A stretch of 64,000 bases of DNA from an uncultured Clostridia bacterium (GTDB lineage Bacteria > Bacillota > Clostridia > UMGS1810), in NCBI GenBank assembly GCA_934463115.1, contig CAKSIN010000001.1, forward strand, positions 62,001 through 126,000. Reading direction: 5' to 3'. This document shows positions 34,820 to 42,670 of this stretch, in pieces; position 1 is the stretch's first letter, and each line of letters begins with the position of its first letter. The notes below the pieces were generated by a model. The model was not told the DNA's origin and did not search any database. It saw nothing but the letters and a program-made list of their open reading frames with translations. The position numbers and the translations under genes are program-made.

Positions 34820-35998
34820 ATGGATCAGAAAGAAATTGCTCTCAAAAAGCACTATGAATGGAAAGGAAAAATCGAGGTTGTCTCGCGCACGCCCATAAAG
34901 AACAAAGAACAGCTGTCCAACGCATACACACCCGGGGTTGCGCAGCCCTGCCTGGAGATTCAAAGGGATTACAACAAGTCCTTTGAGCTCACAAGAAGGT
35001 GGAATATGGTGGCTGTTATTACCGACGGTACCGCTGTGCTCGGGCTCGGAGATATCGGACCGGAGGCAGGCATGCCGGTTATGGAGGGGAAGTGCGCACT
35101 GTTCAAGGAGTTTGCCGATGTAGACGCTTTTCCGCTTTGCGTTCGGTCTAAGGATGTGGACGAAATTGTCCGCACGATATATCTGATATCCGGCAGTTTC
35201 GGCGGAATTAATCTTGAGGATATCAGTGCTCCACGATGCTTTGAGATAGAGCGCAGGCTTAAGGAAATATGCGATATCCCAGTTTTCCACGATGACCAGC
35301 ACGGGACGGCGATTGTTGTCGGAGCGGCGCTTATTAATGCGCTGAAGTGCGCAGGAAAAGATATACACAGTGTCAGATGTGTTATAAACGGAGCCGGTTC
35401 CGCCGGGATAGCCATTGCTACGCACCTTATGAAGCTTGGACTCGACAACATCATCCTTTGCGACAAATTTGGAATAATATGCGAGGGAATGGAAGGTCTC
35501 AACAGCGCTCATGAAGAAATGAGCCGCATTACAAACCGCGGTAAGATAACGGGAACCCTTGCCGACGCACTGCGCGGAGCCGATGTGTTTATCGGAGTTT
35601 CGGCACCGGGTGTTCTGAGCGGCGAAATGATAAAATCTATGGCGGACAAGCCTATCGTTTTCCCGATGGCAAACCCTGTTCCGGAAATTTTCCCGCAGGA
35701 GGCGCTCGACGCCGGTGCATACATAGTCGGAACCGGACGTTCGGATTTTCATAACCAGATTAATAACGTCCTCGCGTTCCCGGGAATATTCCGCGGAGCG
35801 CTTGACGTGCGCGCAAAGGATATAAATGACGAAATGAAAATGGCAGCGTCATATGCCATAGCGTCGCTCGTGTCGGATGACGAACTCTCACCGGAGTATA
35901 TTATTCCCCCGGCATTTGATGAGAGAATAGGAAAAACCGTTGCGGCTGCCGTTGCCGACGCGGCTGTAAAGAGCGGAGCGGCAAGAATAGAAAAATAA
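34820..35998 (+). CDS. Malic enzyme (oxaloacetate-decarboxylating malate dehydrogenase)
   Basis: 392 residues, the short bacterial form. AYTPGVAQPCLEI, the metal-site ED and FHDDQHGTAIVVGAALINAL, and Rossmann loop NGAGSAGIAIATHLMKLG. Converts malate to pyruvate and CO2 with reduction of NAD or NADP; coenzyme not determinable by eye. Single gene with its own promoter and terminator. Confidence 0.94.
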   Translation: MDQKEIALKKHYEWKGKIEVVSRTPIKNKEQLSNAYTPGVAQPCLEIQRDYNKSFELTRRWNMVAVITDGTAVLGLGDIGPEAGMPVMEGKCALFKEFADVDAFPLCVRSKDVDEIVRTIYLISGSFGGINLEDISAPRCFEIERRLKEICDIPVFHDDQHGTAIVVGAALINALKCAGKDIHSVRCVINGAGSAGIAIATHLMKLGLDNIILCDKFGIICEGMEGLNSAHEEMSRITNRGKITGTLADALRGADVFIGVSAPGVLSGEMIKSMADKPIVFPMANPVPEIFPQEALDAGAYIVGTGRSDFHNQINNVLAFPGIFRGALDVRAKDINDEMKMAASYAIASLVSDDELSPEYIIPPAFDERIGKTVAAAVADAAVKSGAARIEK

Positions 35999-36006
35999 TA
36001 AATTCA

Positions 36007-36032
36007 AAACCCGCGCCGTTCGGCGCGGGTTT
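36007..36032. terminator. GC-rich terminator, probably bidirectional
   Basis: AAACCCGCGCC (36007-36017), loop GTTC, GGCGCGGGTTT (36022-36032). Lies between the malic enzyme and the convergent RraA-like gene and could serve both. Confidence 0.85.
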
Positions 36033-36060
36033 CAAAAAGAGTATAAGAGTATTATAGGTA

Positions 36061-36969
36061 TTATAAAGCACTTTGTGTATCGTTCGGATCACCGTTTATC
36101 GCAAGATCGTACTCATGCGACCAGTCGAGACCTCTGTATTGAGCCGCGCGGTCATCCTTTTCAATAAAGTCCATAAGCAAATCAAGCATATCTTTTGTCC
36201 ATGTGTTTTTGTCTATCTGCGCGGTTGTAAATTTGTTCAGTGTAATCATTTCAAAACCAAACAAATCTTTTACCTGGGTTTTTGCCGCACCGCCGACAAC
36301 TTCTTCCACAAGGTGGCTCGGTATAAACAGCACACCGCCGCCAGCGCCGAATACAACATCGCCCGGCAGGCAAATGGCATTGCCTATCCTTGTGGCTGTG
36401 TTGTAACCTGTCATAATAAAATCGCGTATCGGGGTGGGATCGATTCCGCGGTAGTATACCTGCGTGTCGGCAACTTTTTTCATCTGCTCGGTGTCACGCA
36501 CACCGCCCCATATAACAGCGCCGCCGTTTTCGTTTTTCGTTTTGTTTTTGAGCGCTGTTGTAAGGTTTCCGCCGAGGAATGTTCCTTTGTAGATTTTGTC
36601 GTACATGTCTATTACGGGAACGTCGCCCTCCTGCAGGTTATCTATAACCCACTGGTTGTATGTACCGGTTCTTCCCTCGGAGCGGCCGATATCTTTTACC
36701 ACTTCGTCAAGGTCGGGGCGGAACGGGCAATATGTTGCCGTCACGGCTCTTCCTATGAGCTTTCTGCCGTCATCGTGAAGAGTGTGGAGTCTGCCCTCAA
36801 ACTGGCTTTCGTAGCCTTGTACGAAAATAGGTTTCCACACTTCTTCCAGTGTGAGGTTTTTGAGCGCTTTAAGGTATTTGTCAGCTACCTTTGGGCGTCC
36901 GTCGTCAAATCTTTCGCCTTTCCATTGGGGGGTAAGGGCGATTATTTCATCTCTGTCATTGAAATGCAT
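36061..36969 (-). CDS. RraA-like family protein (possible aldolase in sugar-acid degradation)
   Basis: 302 residues from ATG 36969 (GGAG eight bases before), in preference to a start at 37023 that overlaps the previous gene. The GGNLTTALKNK and VIWGGVRDTEQM motifs define the RraA/HMG-CHA aldolase fold, where the RD pair and Asp bind metal. Many such proteins annotated as RNase E regulators are really pyruvate-type aldolases; a role in cleaving the product of the neighbouring dehydratase is inferred. Last gene of a three-gene minus-strand operon. Confidence 0.8.
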   Translation of the reverse strand: MHFNDRDEIIALTPQWKGERFDDGRPKVADKYLKALKNLTLEEVWKPIFVQGYESQFEGRLHTLHDDGRKLIGRAVTATYCPFRPDLDEVVKDIGRSEGRTGTYNQWVIDNLQEGDVPVIDMYDKIYKGTFLGGNLTTALKNKTKNENGGAVIWGGVRDTEQMKKVADTQVYYRGIDPTPIRDFIMTGYNTATRIGNAICLPGDVVFGAGGGVLFIPSHLVEEVVGGAAKTQVKDLFGFEMITLNKFTTAQIDKNTWTKDMLDLLMDFIEKDDRAAQYRGLDWSHEYDLAINGDPNDTQSAL

Positions 36970-36994
36970 TTCTATTTCTCCTTTCGCGGTGCGG

Positions 36995-37723
36995 TTATAA
37001 ACGCATGCCGCCGTCGACAACAATTTCGCTGCCGGTTATATATCTTCCTTCGTCGCTGCACAAGAGCAATGCCGTGCCGTTCATATCTTTCGGATTTCCA
37101 ACATATCCCATCGGTATAGACGCAATTACCTTGCGGCGGAAATCATCATCTGCAAGAGCGGCATCGTTTCTCGGTGTTTCTATTGCTCCGGGTGCAATGT
37201 TGTTTATCGTTACACCATAGGGAGCAAGCGACGGAGCAATGTTTTGAACAAGCTTCATCTGAGCTGCTTTTGTTACACCGTACAGCGAGAGCTCCGGGTG
37301 ATTGTTGTACTGGTTCACGCTTCCGAGTGTTACAATTCTTCCCCAGCCTTTATCTTTCATGTACGGTGCATATTTTTTAATCAAATAGTATGTACTCCTC
37401 AAATTGCAGTTAAGCTGGGTATCATACTCTTCGTCCGAAAATTCATCCCACTTGTGCTTGTATTGGATAGACGCATTAAGCACAAGTATATCAACACCGC
37501 CGGTTTGCGAATACAGTGTATCTGCGGCATTCGGCTTTGTGAGGTCGGCTGTGGCAATTTTTTTTGCGCCAATGTATTTTGCCGCGGCACTCAGCTTGTC
37601 CGATTCATGTGAACCGTGGGCAATAACGGAGGCTCCGGCATCTGCAAGCGCACGGGCAATTTCCTTTCCGATTCCCTGTGACGAACCGGTTACTATAGCG
37701 GTTTTTCCTGTTAAATCAAACAT
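36995..37723 (-). CDS. Short-chain dehydrogenase/reductase (SDR)
   Basis: 242 residues, classical SDR: TGSSQGIGKEIARALA (NAD(P) loop), NAS in LVLNASIQYK, catalytic Ser in TLGSVNQYN, YGVTKAAQM (YxxxK) and PGAIETPRN. C-terminal TGSEIVVDGGMRL is typical. Likely oxidises a sugar or sugar acid in the same pathway as its neighbours. Starts 28 bp after the upstream dehydratase stop. Confidence 0.88.
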   Translation of the reverse strand: MFDLTGKTAIVTGSSQGIGKEIARALADAGASVIAHGSHESDKLSAAAKYIGAKKIATADLTKPNAADTLYSQTGGVDILVLNASIQYKHKWDEFSDEEYDTQLNCNLRSTYYLIKKYAPYMKDKGWGRIVTLGSVNQYNNHPELSLYGVTKAAQMKLVQNIAPSLAPYGVTINNIAPGAIETPRNDAALADDDFRRKVIASIPMGYVGNPKDMNGTALLLCSDEGRYITGSEIVVDGGMRL

Positions 37724-37751
37724 ACTAAAACATCCTTTTTCGGTTTATTTA

Positions 37752-39110
37752 TTACGACCACTCTCTGTCGTTTGCCCATTCGTTGTCCCACTGCTCGGTA
37801 GATGCCCATGCTTCGGGATATTTTTCGTGCATGTGTTCTTTTATGAGTTCTTCGTTAAGGCTGTCTATGCCGAGTCCCGGCTTGTCGGGAACGTTTATAA
37901 ATCCATCTTTGAACAGCGGATTGTCTATGCCGAATGCAAGGTCGTTCCACCACGGAATATCCACAGAGTGGAATTCAAGCGCAAGAACGTTTTGAACAGC
38001 TGCCGCAGCGTGAACTGCTGCCATGCATGCTATCGGGCTTTCCGCCATATGTATAGCCATTGCAACACCGTACTTTTCGCACATGTCGCCGAGTTTCTTC
38101 ATTTCCATTGCACCGCCGACAGTGAGGATATCGGGATGAACAACCGACACACCGCCGTTTTCCATGAGAGGACGGAAGTTTTCCGAAAGATAAATATCTT
38201 CGCCTGTGCAAATCGGAACATTGCAGGCATGGGATATTTTTTCGAAATGCTTTGTGTAGTGCCACGGAGCGATATCTTCTATCCATGCGATGTTGTATTT
38301 TTCGAGACGTTTTGCAAACATTATGCAGTCCTCAATGCACACATGACCGAAATGGTCTATTGCAAGCGGTACTTCATATCCGATAACGTCGCGCACCTGG
38401 CGAACGTAATCTTCAAGGTAATCCATTCCTTTTTGAGTCATGTGGATTCCCGTTGCATGATGCGGAATGGTGAATGTCTCGTAGTTTTTGCCGAGCATCA
38501 TATCCATGTCTATCGAGCCTTTTTGATGATTGATTGCTTTCATGGAGTATTTCTTTATATCCTCCAAAAATCCCAACGGAGCATTGAGGCAGCCGGGTTC
38601 ATCGAGCATAAGCTCAATACCGAGATCCATTTTGAGGAATGTAAATCCCTGCTCCATACGCTTTTTGAGGGCATTTCCCATATCTGTACCGGTGTGTTTG
38701 CCGTCTACATCTGTGTCGCAATACACGCGAACCTTGTCGCGGAATTTTCCGCCGAGAAGCTGCCACACAGGTACGCCCCATGCTTTTCCGGCGAGGTCAA
38801 GCAGGGCAATTTCTATACCCGATACACCGCCGCCCTGGCGCGAATGTCCGCCGAATTGTTTTATACGGCGAAATATCTTGTCCACATTGCAGGGGTTTTC
38901 GCCCACGATTCTGGATTTGAGCATAAGTGCATATGTTGCGCTCGATGCGTCGCGGACTTCACCGTAGCCGACAATCCCCTGGTTGGTGTAGATTTTTATA
39001 AGCGGACAATGTTTGGGTGCGCCGTTTATGTTTGCAACCCTGATATCCGTTATTTTGAGCTGTGACGGTGATGAATTTGTATTGACGTTTTCCGAAATAA
39101 TATTACTCAT
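37752..39110 (-). CDS. Enolase-superfamily sugar-acid dehydratase (mandelate racemase subgroup)
   Basis: 452 residues. The barrel metal ligands appear as D252 (AIDHFGH), E278 (WIEDIAP) and E304 (TGEDIY), with H254 in the DxH pattern of acid-sugar dehydratases and H354 (AIHMAES) as probable base partner; K160 lies in FLKMD. An insertion of about 60 residues between the Lys and first Asp makes it longer than usual. Dehydrates an aldonate to a 2-keto-3-deoxy acid; exact sugar unknown. First gene of the operon, ATG after GGAGG. Confidence 0.87.
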   Translation of the reverse strand: MSNIISENVNTNSSPSQLKITDIRVANINGAPKHCPLIKIYTNQGIVGYGEVRDASSATYALMLKSRIVGENPCNVDKIFRRIKQFGGHSRQGGGVSGIEIALLDLAGKAWGVPVWQLLGGKFRDKVRVYCDTDVDGKHTGTDMGNALKKRMEQGFTFLKMDLGIELMLDEPGCLNAPLGFLEDIKKYSMKAINHQKGSIDMDMMLGKNYETFTIPHHATGIHMTQKGMDYLEDYVRQVRDVIGYEVPLAIDHFGHVCIEDCIMFAKRLEKYNIAWIEDIAPWHYTKHFEKISHACNVPICTGEDIYLSENFRPLMENGGVSVVHPDILTVGGAMEMKKLGDMCEKYGVAMAIHMAESPIACMAAVHAAAAVQNVLALEFHSVDIPWWNDLAFGIDNPLFKDGFINVPDKPGLGIDSLNEELIKEHMHEKYPEAWASTEQWDNEWANDREWS

Positions 39111-39125
39111 TCATTCATTCCTCCA

Positions 39126-39154
39126 TTGACATTAAATTGGTTTTAGTTTATACT
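39126..39154 (+). promoter_or_regulatory. Promoter of the AraC-type regulator
   Basis: TTGACA (39126-39131), 17 bp, TATACT (39149-39154), in the 114-bp divergent gap between the dehydratase operon and the regulator. Confidence 0.8.
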
Positions 39155-39224
39155 ATAATCAGTTTTTTGTCATCAATTATATTATTGAGTTTGCATGTAA
39201 TATTATGATTTGGGGTGTATGGAT

Positions 39225-40106
39225 ATGGAAAAGATGAGGGGTGTTATACCTGCAAAGGGAATATCGGAGCTGCCGTTTACGGTTACAATTCGCAAACCGG
39301 ATTTTTCGAGCCGTGAGTTTGCACCGCACAAACACAAGGAGTTTGAACTGGCTTTGTTTATAGACGGCAGCGGTGTGTACAAAACGCTGGATTCTCAATA
39401 TGATATTGCGGCAGGGGATATTTTTTTGTTCAGTACCGATGAAATACATTGTATAACGGATATCACATCACCTATGTTGGTTATCACGATTAAGTTTGAA
39501 CCGAGATTTATCTGGGCGGGCGAGAATCCGTTTTTTGATGTAAAATATTTGCAGATATTTTTCGGAAAAGATATAAAGAGCGGAAACCGCCTCGACCGCA
39601 ATAATCCGCATATTGGTGAAATTCGCATGCTTATGCGCGAAATGGAACACGAATTTACGGACAAACCCGAAGAATATGAGATGATGATGAAAATTCAGCT
39701 TGTAATGCTGCTTGTAAAGATAAAGAGATATTTTTATGAATCGTCTGTCGGTGACACGGCGGTGCTCCGCTCCACACTGCGCCCGATAGAGGCCGCAATG
39801 GATTATATAGACAGCCGTTTCACGGAAAAACTCACACTTTCCGAAATCGCCGCAAACGCAAATATGAGCCCCAATTACTTTTGCTCGGTTTTTAAAAAGC
39901 TGAACGGTCTGTCTGCATGGGACTATATTACCCTTAAGCGGATAGATTACGCGCGCGAATTGCTCAGAACCGGCGATGACCAAAATATGCTTTCGCTCGC
40001 GCAGCAATGCGGATTTTCCGGAACAGCCGGGTTTAACAAGGCATTTCGCCGCACAACGGGATTTACCCCCACCGAGTATGTTAGGCGCCATATTCCGAGA
40101 GAATAG
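39225..40106 (+). CDS. AraC-family transcriptional regulator
   Basis: About 293 residues; ATG 39225 fits GGGG nine bases upstream better than ATG 39219 or TTG 39210. N-terminal cupin (FAPHKHKEFELALFIDGSG; LFSTDEIHCI) for ligand binding, C-terminal two-helix-turn-helix domain (LSEIAANANMSPNYFCSVFKKLNG and AQQCGFSGTAGFNKAFRRTTGFTPTEYVRR). Divergent from the sugar-acid operon, which it most likely activates in response to a sugar acid. Confidence 0.9.
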   Translation: MEKMRGVIPAKGISELPFTVTIRKPDFSSREFAPHKHKEFELALFIDGSGVYKTLDSQYDIAAGDIFLFSTDEIHCITDITSPMLVITIKFEPRFIWAGENPFFDVKYLQIFFGKDIKSGNRLDRNNPHIGEIRMLMREMEHEFTDKPEEYEMMMKIQLVMLLVKIKRYFYESSVGDTAVLRSTLRPIEAAMDYIDSRFTEKLTLSEIAANANMSPNYFCSVFKKLNGLSAWDYITLKRIDYARELLRTGDDQNMLSLAQQCGFSGTAGFNKAFRRTTGFTPTEYVRRHIPRE

Positions 40107-40141
40107 TCAAAAATTTGCGCAAAATTTCAGATAAACTTTTC

Positions 40142-40156
40142 ATTATGTGGTACAAT
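40142..40156 (+). promoter_or_regulatory. Recombinase promoter (extended -10) overlapping an 11-bp recombination half-site
   Basis: ATTATGTGGTA (40142-40152) is identical to one arm of the recombination site at 41031-41056. Its last two bases form the -10 TACAAT (40151-40156), preceded by TGG as an extended -10. Binding of the recombinase to this half-site would cover its own promoter, suggesting autorepression. Confidence 0.65.
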
Positions 40157-40179
40157 ATACTTGAAGGGAAGTGGTTTAT

Positions 40180-41022
40180 TTGAAAAATATTATCACAATC
40201 GGAAATATACGCGATTTTGAAATGCATTTGCGTGATGAGGAACGAAGTGAGAATACCGTAGAAAAATATTTGCGTGACGTACGCGCTTTTGCGGTATATT
40301 CAAACGGAAAAAAGCTGACTAAATCTGACGTTTTGGACTACAAACGGTTGCTTTGCGAGTCATATGCACCGCGAAGCGTCAATTCTATGATATCATCATT
40401 GAATGTTTTCTTTTCTTTTGTCGGGTGGCACGATTTGCATGTTAAAACAATAAAAATACAGCGGCAGATTTTTGCCGACCGGTGCAGGGAATTTACAAAA
40501 TCAGAATACACACGGATGCTGTCTGCCGCAAAAAAATCCGGAAACAGCAGGATGTATTACCTTATGCAGCTGATAGGGAGTACCGGGATACGTGTATCAG
40601 AAATACGGTATATAACCTGTGATGCGGTAAACCGCGGTCAAGCAACGATAAACTGCAAAGGGAAGATACGAAAGATTTTTTTGACTCACCAACTATGCAA
40701 AATGCTGAAAGCATATATCAGGAAACAGCACATCAAAAACGGTCCCGTGTTTGTATCGCGCAGCGGGCAGCCGCTGAACAGGTCGAATATATGGAAGATG
40801 CTCAAGGCTCTCTGCTCATTGGCAAATGTGGCAAAGGAAAAAGTCTTTCCGCACAATTTTCGGCATTTGTTTGCACGCACGTACTATTCCGTGCAAAAGG
40901 ATATAGTCCGCCTGGCAGACATTCTCGGACATTCAAACGTTAATACCACCAGAATTTATACAATGGAATCGAGCACGGTTTACAGCCGCCACATCAGAGA
41001 ACTCGGACTTTTGCGATGCTGA
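40180..41022 (+). CDS. Solitary tyrosine recombinase (XerC/D-type integrase)
   Basis: About 280 residues, compact Xer size. The N-terminal SAM-like core-binding domain (HLRDEERSENTVEKYLRDVRAF) precedes the catalytic domain. From a TTG start at 40180 the active residues are R138 (GIRVSEI), K161, H225 and R228 (HNFRHLF), H251 (ILGHSN) and Tyr260 (RIYT): the full set. The GTG at 40171 is the alternative but leaves little room for AAGGG at 40164. No phage or transposon genes surround it; paired inverted sites lie directly after its stop. Probably a DNA invertase for the adjacent promoter segment. Confidence 0.9.
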   Translation: MKNIITIGNIRDFEMHLRDEERSENTVEKYLRDVRAFAVYSNGKKLTKSDVLDYKRLLCESYAPRSVNSMISSLNVFFSFVGWHDLHVKTIKIQRQIFADRCREFTKSEYTRMLSAAKKSGNSRMYYLMQLIGSTGIRVSEIRYITCDAVNRGQATINCKGKIRKIFLTHQLCKMLKAYIRKQHIKNGPVFVSRSGQPLNRSNIWKMLKALCSLANVAKEKVFPHNFRHLFARTYYSVQKDIVRLADILGHSNVNTTRIYTMESSTVYSRHIRELGLLRC

Positions 41023-41030
41023 AAAACAAA

Positions 41031-41056
41031 TACCACATAATCAATATTATGTGGTA
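41031..41056. repeat. Left inverted recombination site of the invertible segment
   Basis: Two perfect 11-bp inverted arms, TACCACATAAT (41031-41041) and ATTATGTGGTA (41046-41056), around an asymmetric centre CAAT. Arm-plus-short-spacer layout is that of a tyrosine recombinase core site. Nine bases after the recombinase stop. Confidence 0.85.
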
Positions 41057-41102
41057 AAAAATATCATAATACATAAACGAATTTTCGCTTCTTATTGAAT
41101 TT

Positions 41103-41131
41103 ATTTTAACAGATTATTAATTTTTTGTCAA
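41103..41131 (-). promoter_or_regulatory. Strong promoter inside the invertible segment
   Basis: On the minus strand TTGACA (41131-41126), exactly 17 bp, TAAAAT (41108-41103). In this orientation it transcribes leftward into the left site and the 3' end of the recombinase gene (antisense). After inversion its -10 would sit at about 41281-41286 facing the operon. Confidence 0.85.
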
Positions 41132-41211
41132 TAATTTTGCGTGACTTTTAACTGCATTAAATTTTCTTGTCGAAAAATGTCGAATTATGTAATAAATTAA
41201 AAATTGAACAT

Positions 41212-41254
41212 GAAAAAACAAGCCATGGATGTTATACGCATAAACTCCCATGGC
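41212..41254 (-). terminator. Minus-strand terminator inside the invertible segment
   Basis: On the minus strand GCCATGG (41254-41248) pairs with CCATGGC (41228-41222); after TTG comes a run of six T. It lies upstream of the internal promoter in its reading direction, so it would shield the promoter from read-through in either orientation. Confidence 0.65.
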
Positions 41255-41286
41255 ATAATTTAATCTTATGTGTATAAAAATCCGTC

Positions 41287-41326
41287 AAATCTGCGTTTAT
41301 GTGGATACAATTGCGCGGATTTTTTT
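41287..41326 (+). terminator. Plus-strand terminator blocking entry to the downstream operon
   Basis: AAATCTGCG (41287-41295) pairs with CGCGGATTT (41314-41322), one G-U pair, followed by TTTT. It sits just inside the right site and faces the operon at 41390, so transcripts from the recombinase side end here in the present orientation. Confidence 0.78.
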
Positions 41327-41332
41327 GATTTA

Positions 41333-41358
41333 TACAACATAATATTGATTATGTTGTA
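41333..41358. repeat. Right inverted recombination site of the invertible segment
   Basis: Arms TACAACATAAT (41333-41343) and ATTATGTTGTA (41348-41358) around ATTG. The centre is the reverse complement of the left site's CAAT, so the two sites are head to head; arms differ only at the fourth base from each end. Confidence 0.85.
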
Positions 41359-41389
41359 ATAACGGATAAAACATTAAGGAGAGAATTTT

Positions 41390-42649
41390 ATGAGACGAAC
41401 TTGTTTTTTTGTAACTCCAATAGGAGAAGAAAGGTCGAATGAACGAAAACAGGCGGATTTCCTTATGGAAAACACACTGAAATATGTTTGTATTCAGCAC
41501 GACATGGAGCTGATACGCGCTGACAAATTAAGCGGAACAGGTGATATAAACAGCGATATTATAGAACTGTTACACAGTGCGGATATGTGTGTGGTTGATT
41601 TAACAGGACTAAATCCGAATGTAATGTTTGAACTCGGCATGCGGATAGAGATAAAAAAATCGCTGGTAATTATTGCAAAGAGTGGCACTGAGCTTCCGTT
41701 TGATATACATTCATACCGCATCATATTCTTTGACAATATTGAGCAGTCAGTAAATAATACAATCTTGATAGGTACTTTAACAAAATATTTTGAAGCAAGC
41801 GCAAAGAGAGATTTTAAGGCAGAGTCAACGCCGAGCCTTAAGGATATATACACAATGCTGTTGGAGATTCGCTCATCGTGCAATCTTCCTGCATCTCAAA
41901 CAGAAGGAAACAAAACCTCTGTTTTGGATGGCGATTCGGATGTGGAAATGCTGCTTGGATCTCTGAATCCAGTGGAGGCTTTTCATTATGCTTTTCAAAC
42001 CGGCAGAATTCAAACGGCGGAAAAACTTTTGGAATATTTACCGAACAATAACGATGAGTATTATAGAAATAAAATATGCGCACTTGCGGCTATCGGTTCT
42101 CAAAAATCTATGTCAAAGCTTGAGGCAATGTTGCCTGATTTGTTGTCGACAAAAAACTTTGATGTGGTGTATGAAGTTTTGGGCAGTTTGATATCCTGCT
42201 ATATGAGAAACGATATCGAAAATCAAAAAGTGGAATTTATCACTCCGTTTTTTGATAAAGTGCTAGAAATGGCTACAAATGATAGTCAAAAGGCAAGCAT
42301 ATATAATCAAATGCAGCGTTTGTTTGCCGGTGGTGGTGAATACAAAAAAGCGGCGGAGTACGCTAAAAAAACAATATATTTATGCGATGAAGAGCCAGCG
42401 TATCTATATAACTATGCAACAGTTCTTGAAAAATTGGGTAATATTGATGAAGCAAAAGAACAAGTAAAAAAATGTCTGCGAATTATGAACGAAAACGGAA
42501 AACCAAATGATGAGTATATGTTTTTTGCGTGTAAGTTGTTTAAGAATTTTAAAACTGATGAAGATCGGCAGTATTACGATAGATGTTACAGGAAGTTGGT
42601 TAAGGTAAACCCATTCAAGGCAAAGTTAATTGATTTTGAAAATAATTAA
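41390..42649 (+). CDS. TIR/deoxyribosyltransferase-like domain protein with TPR repeats
   Basis: 419 residues. The N-terminal 140 residues begin CFFVTPIGEE and contain ADMCVVDLTGLNPNVMFELGMRI, the pattern of the flavodoxin-like fold shared by nucleoside 2-deoxyribosyltransferases and TIR-like domains, in which the Glu of FELG is catalytic for N-glycosidic cleavage. From about 190 onward are helical TPR-like repeats (KAAEYAKKTIYLCDEEPAYLYNYATVLEKLGNIDEAKEQVKKCL). No signal peptide: cytoplasmic. Function unknown; NAD/nucleotide-cleaving or sensing roles are possible. SD AAGGAG; first gene after the invertible segment. Confidence 0.75.
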   Translation: MRRTCFFVTPIGEERSNERKQADFLMENTLKYVCIQHDMELIRADKLSGTGDINSDIIELLHSADMCVVDLTGLNPNVMFELGMRIEIKKSLVIIAKSGTELPFDIHSYRIIFFDNIEQSVNNTILIGTLTKYFEASAKRDFKAESTPSLKDIYTMLLEIRSSCNLPASQTEGNKTSVLDGDSDVEMLLGSLNPVEAFHYAFQTGRIQTAEKLLEYLPNNNDEYYRNKICALAAIGSQKSMSKLEAMLPDLLSTKNFDVVYEVLGSLISCYMRNDIENQKVEFITPFFDKVLEMATNDSQKASIYNQMQRLFAGGGEYKKAAEYAKKTIYLCDEEPAYLYNYATVLEKLGNIDEAKEQVKKCLRIMNENGKPNDEYMFFACKLFKNFKTDEDRQYYDRCYRKLVKVNPFKAKLIDFENN

Positions 42650-42670
42650 AATGTTTTAGGAGATGAAGTT

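Larger units (their letters stand above)
41031..41358. other. Predicted invertible promoter segment (phase-variation switch), shown OFF
   Basis: 328 bp bounded by two 26-bp sites that match in inverted orientation (24 of 26 positions). The 276-bp interior holds a strong promoter reading left, away from the downstream operon, a terminator reading right, and a terminator reading left behind the promoter. Inversion would place the promoter about 100 bp before the gene at 41390. Structure is seen; inversion is inferred. Confidence 0.82.

Noticed and set aside
34766..35752. Long minus-strand ORF opposite the malic enzyme
   Set aside because: Shadow of a strongly conserved plus-strand gene; translation is Arg/His/Cys-rich and lacks family motifs or a ribosome site.
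37404..39065. 553-codon plus-strand ORF opposite the dehydratase and SDR genes
   Set aside because: Runs across two clear minus-strand genes with conserved active sites; composition (Cys, Phe, His-rich) is that of a frame shadow.
41167..41205. Rightward promoter inside the invertible segment (TTGTCG, 17 bp, TAATAA)
   Set aside because: Poor match at both boxes, and a terminator downstream would block it; not enough to claim expression in this orientation.
40180..41358. Recombinase as part of a prophage or integrative element
   Set aside because: No phage, conjugation or excisionase genes and no direct att repeats nearby; the paired sites are inverted and close together, which fits inversion.
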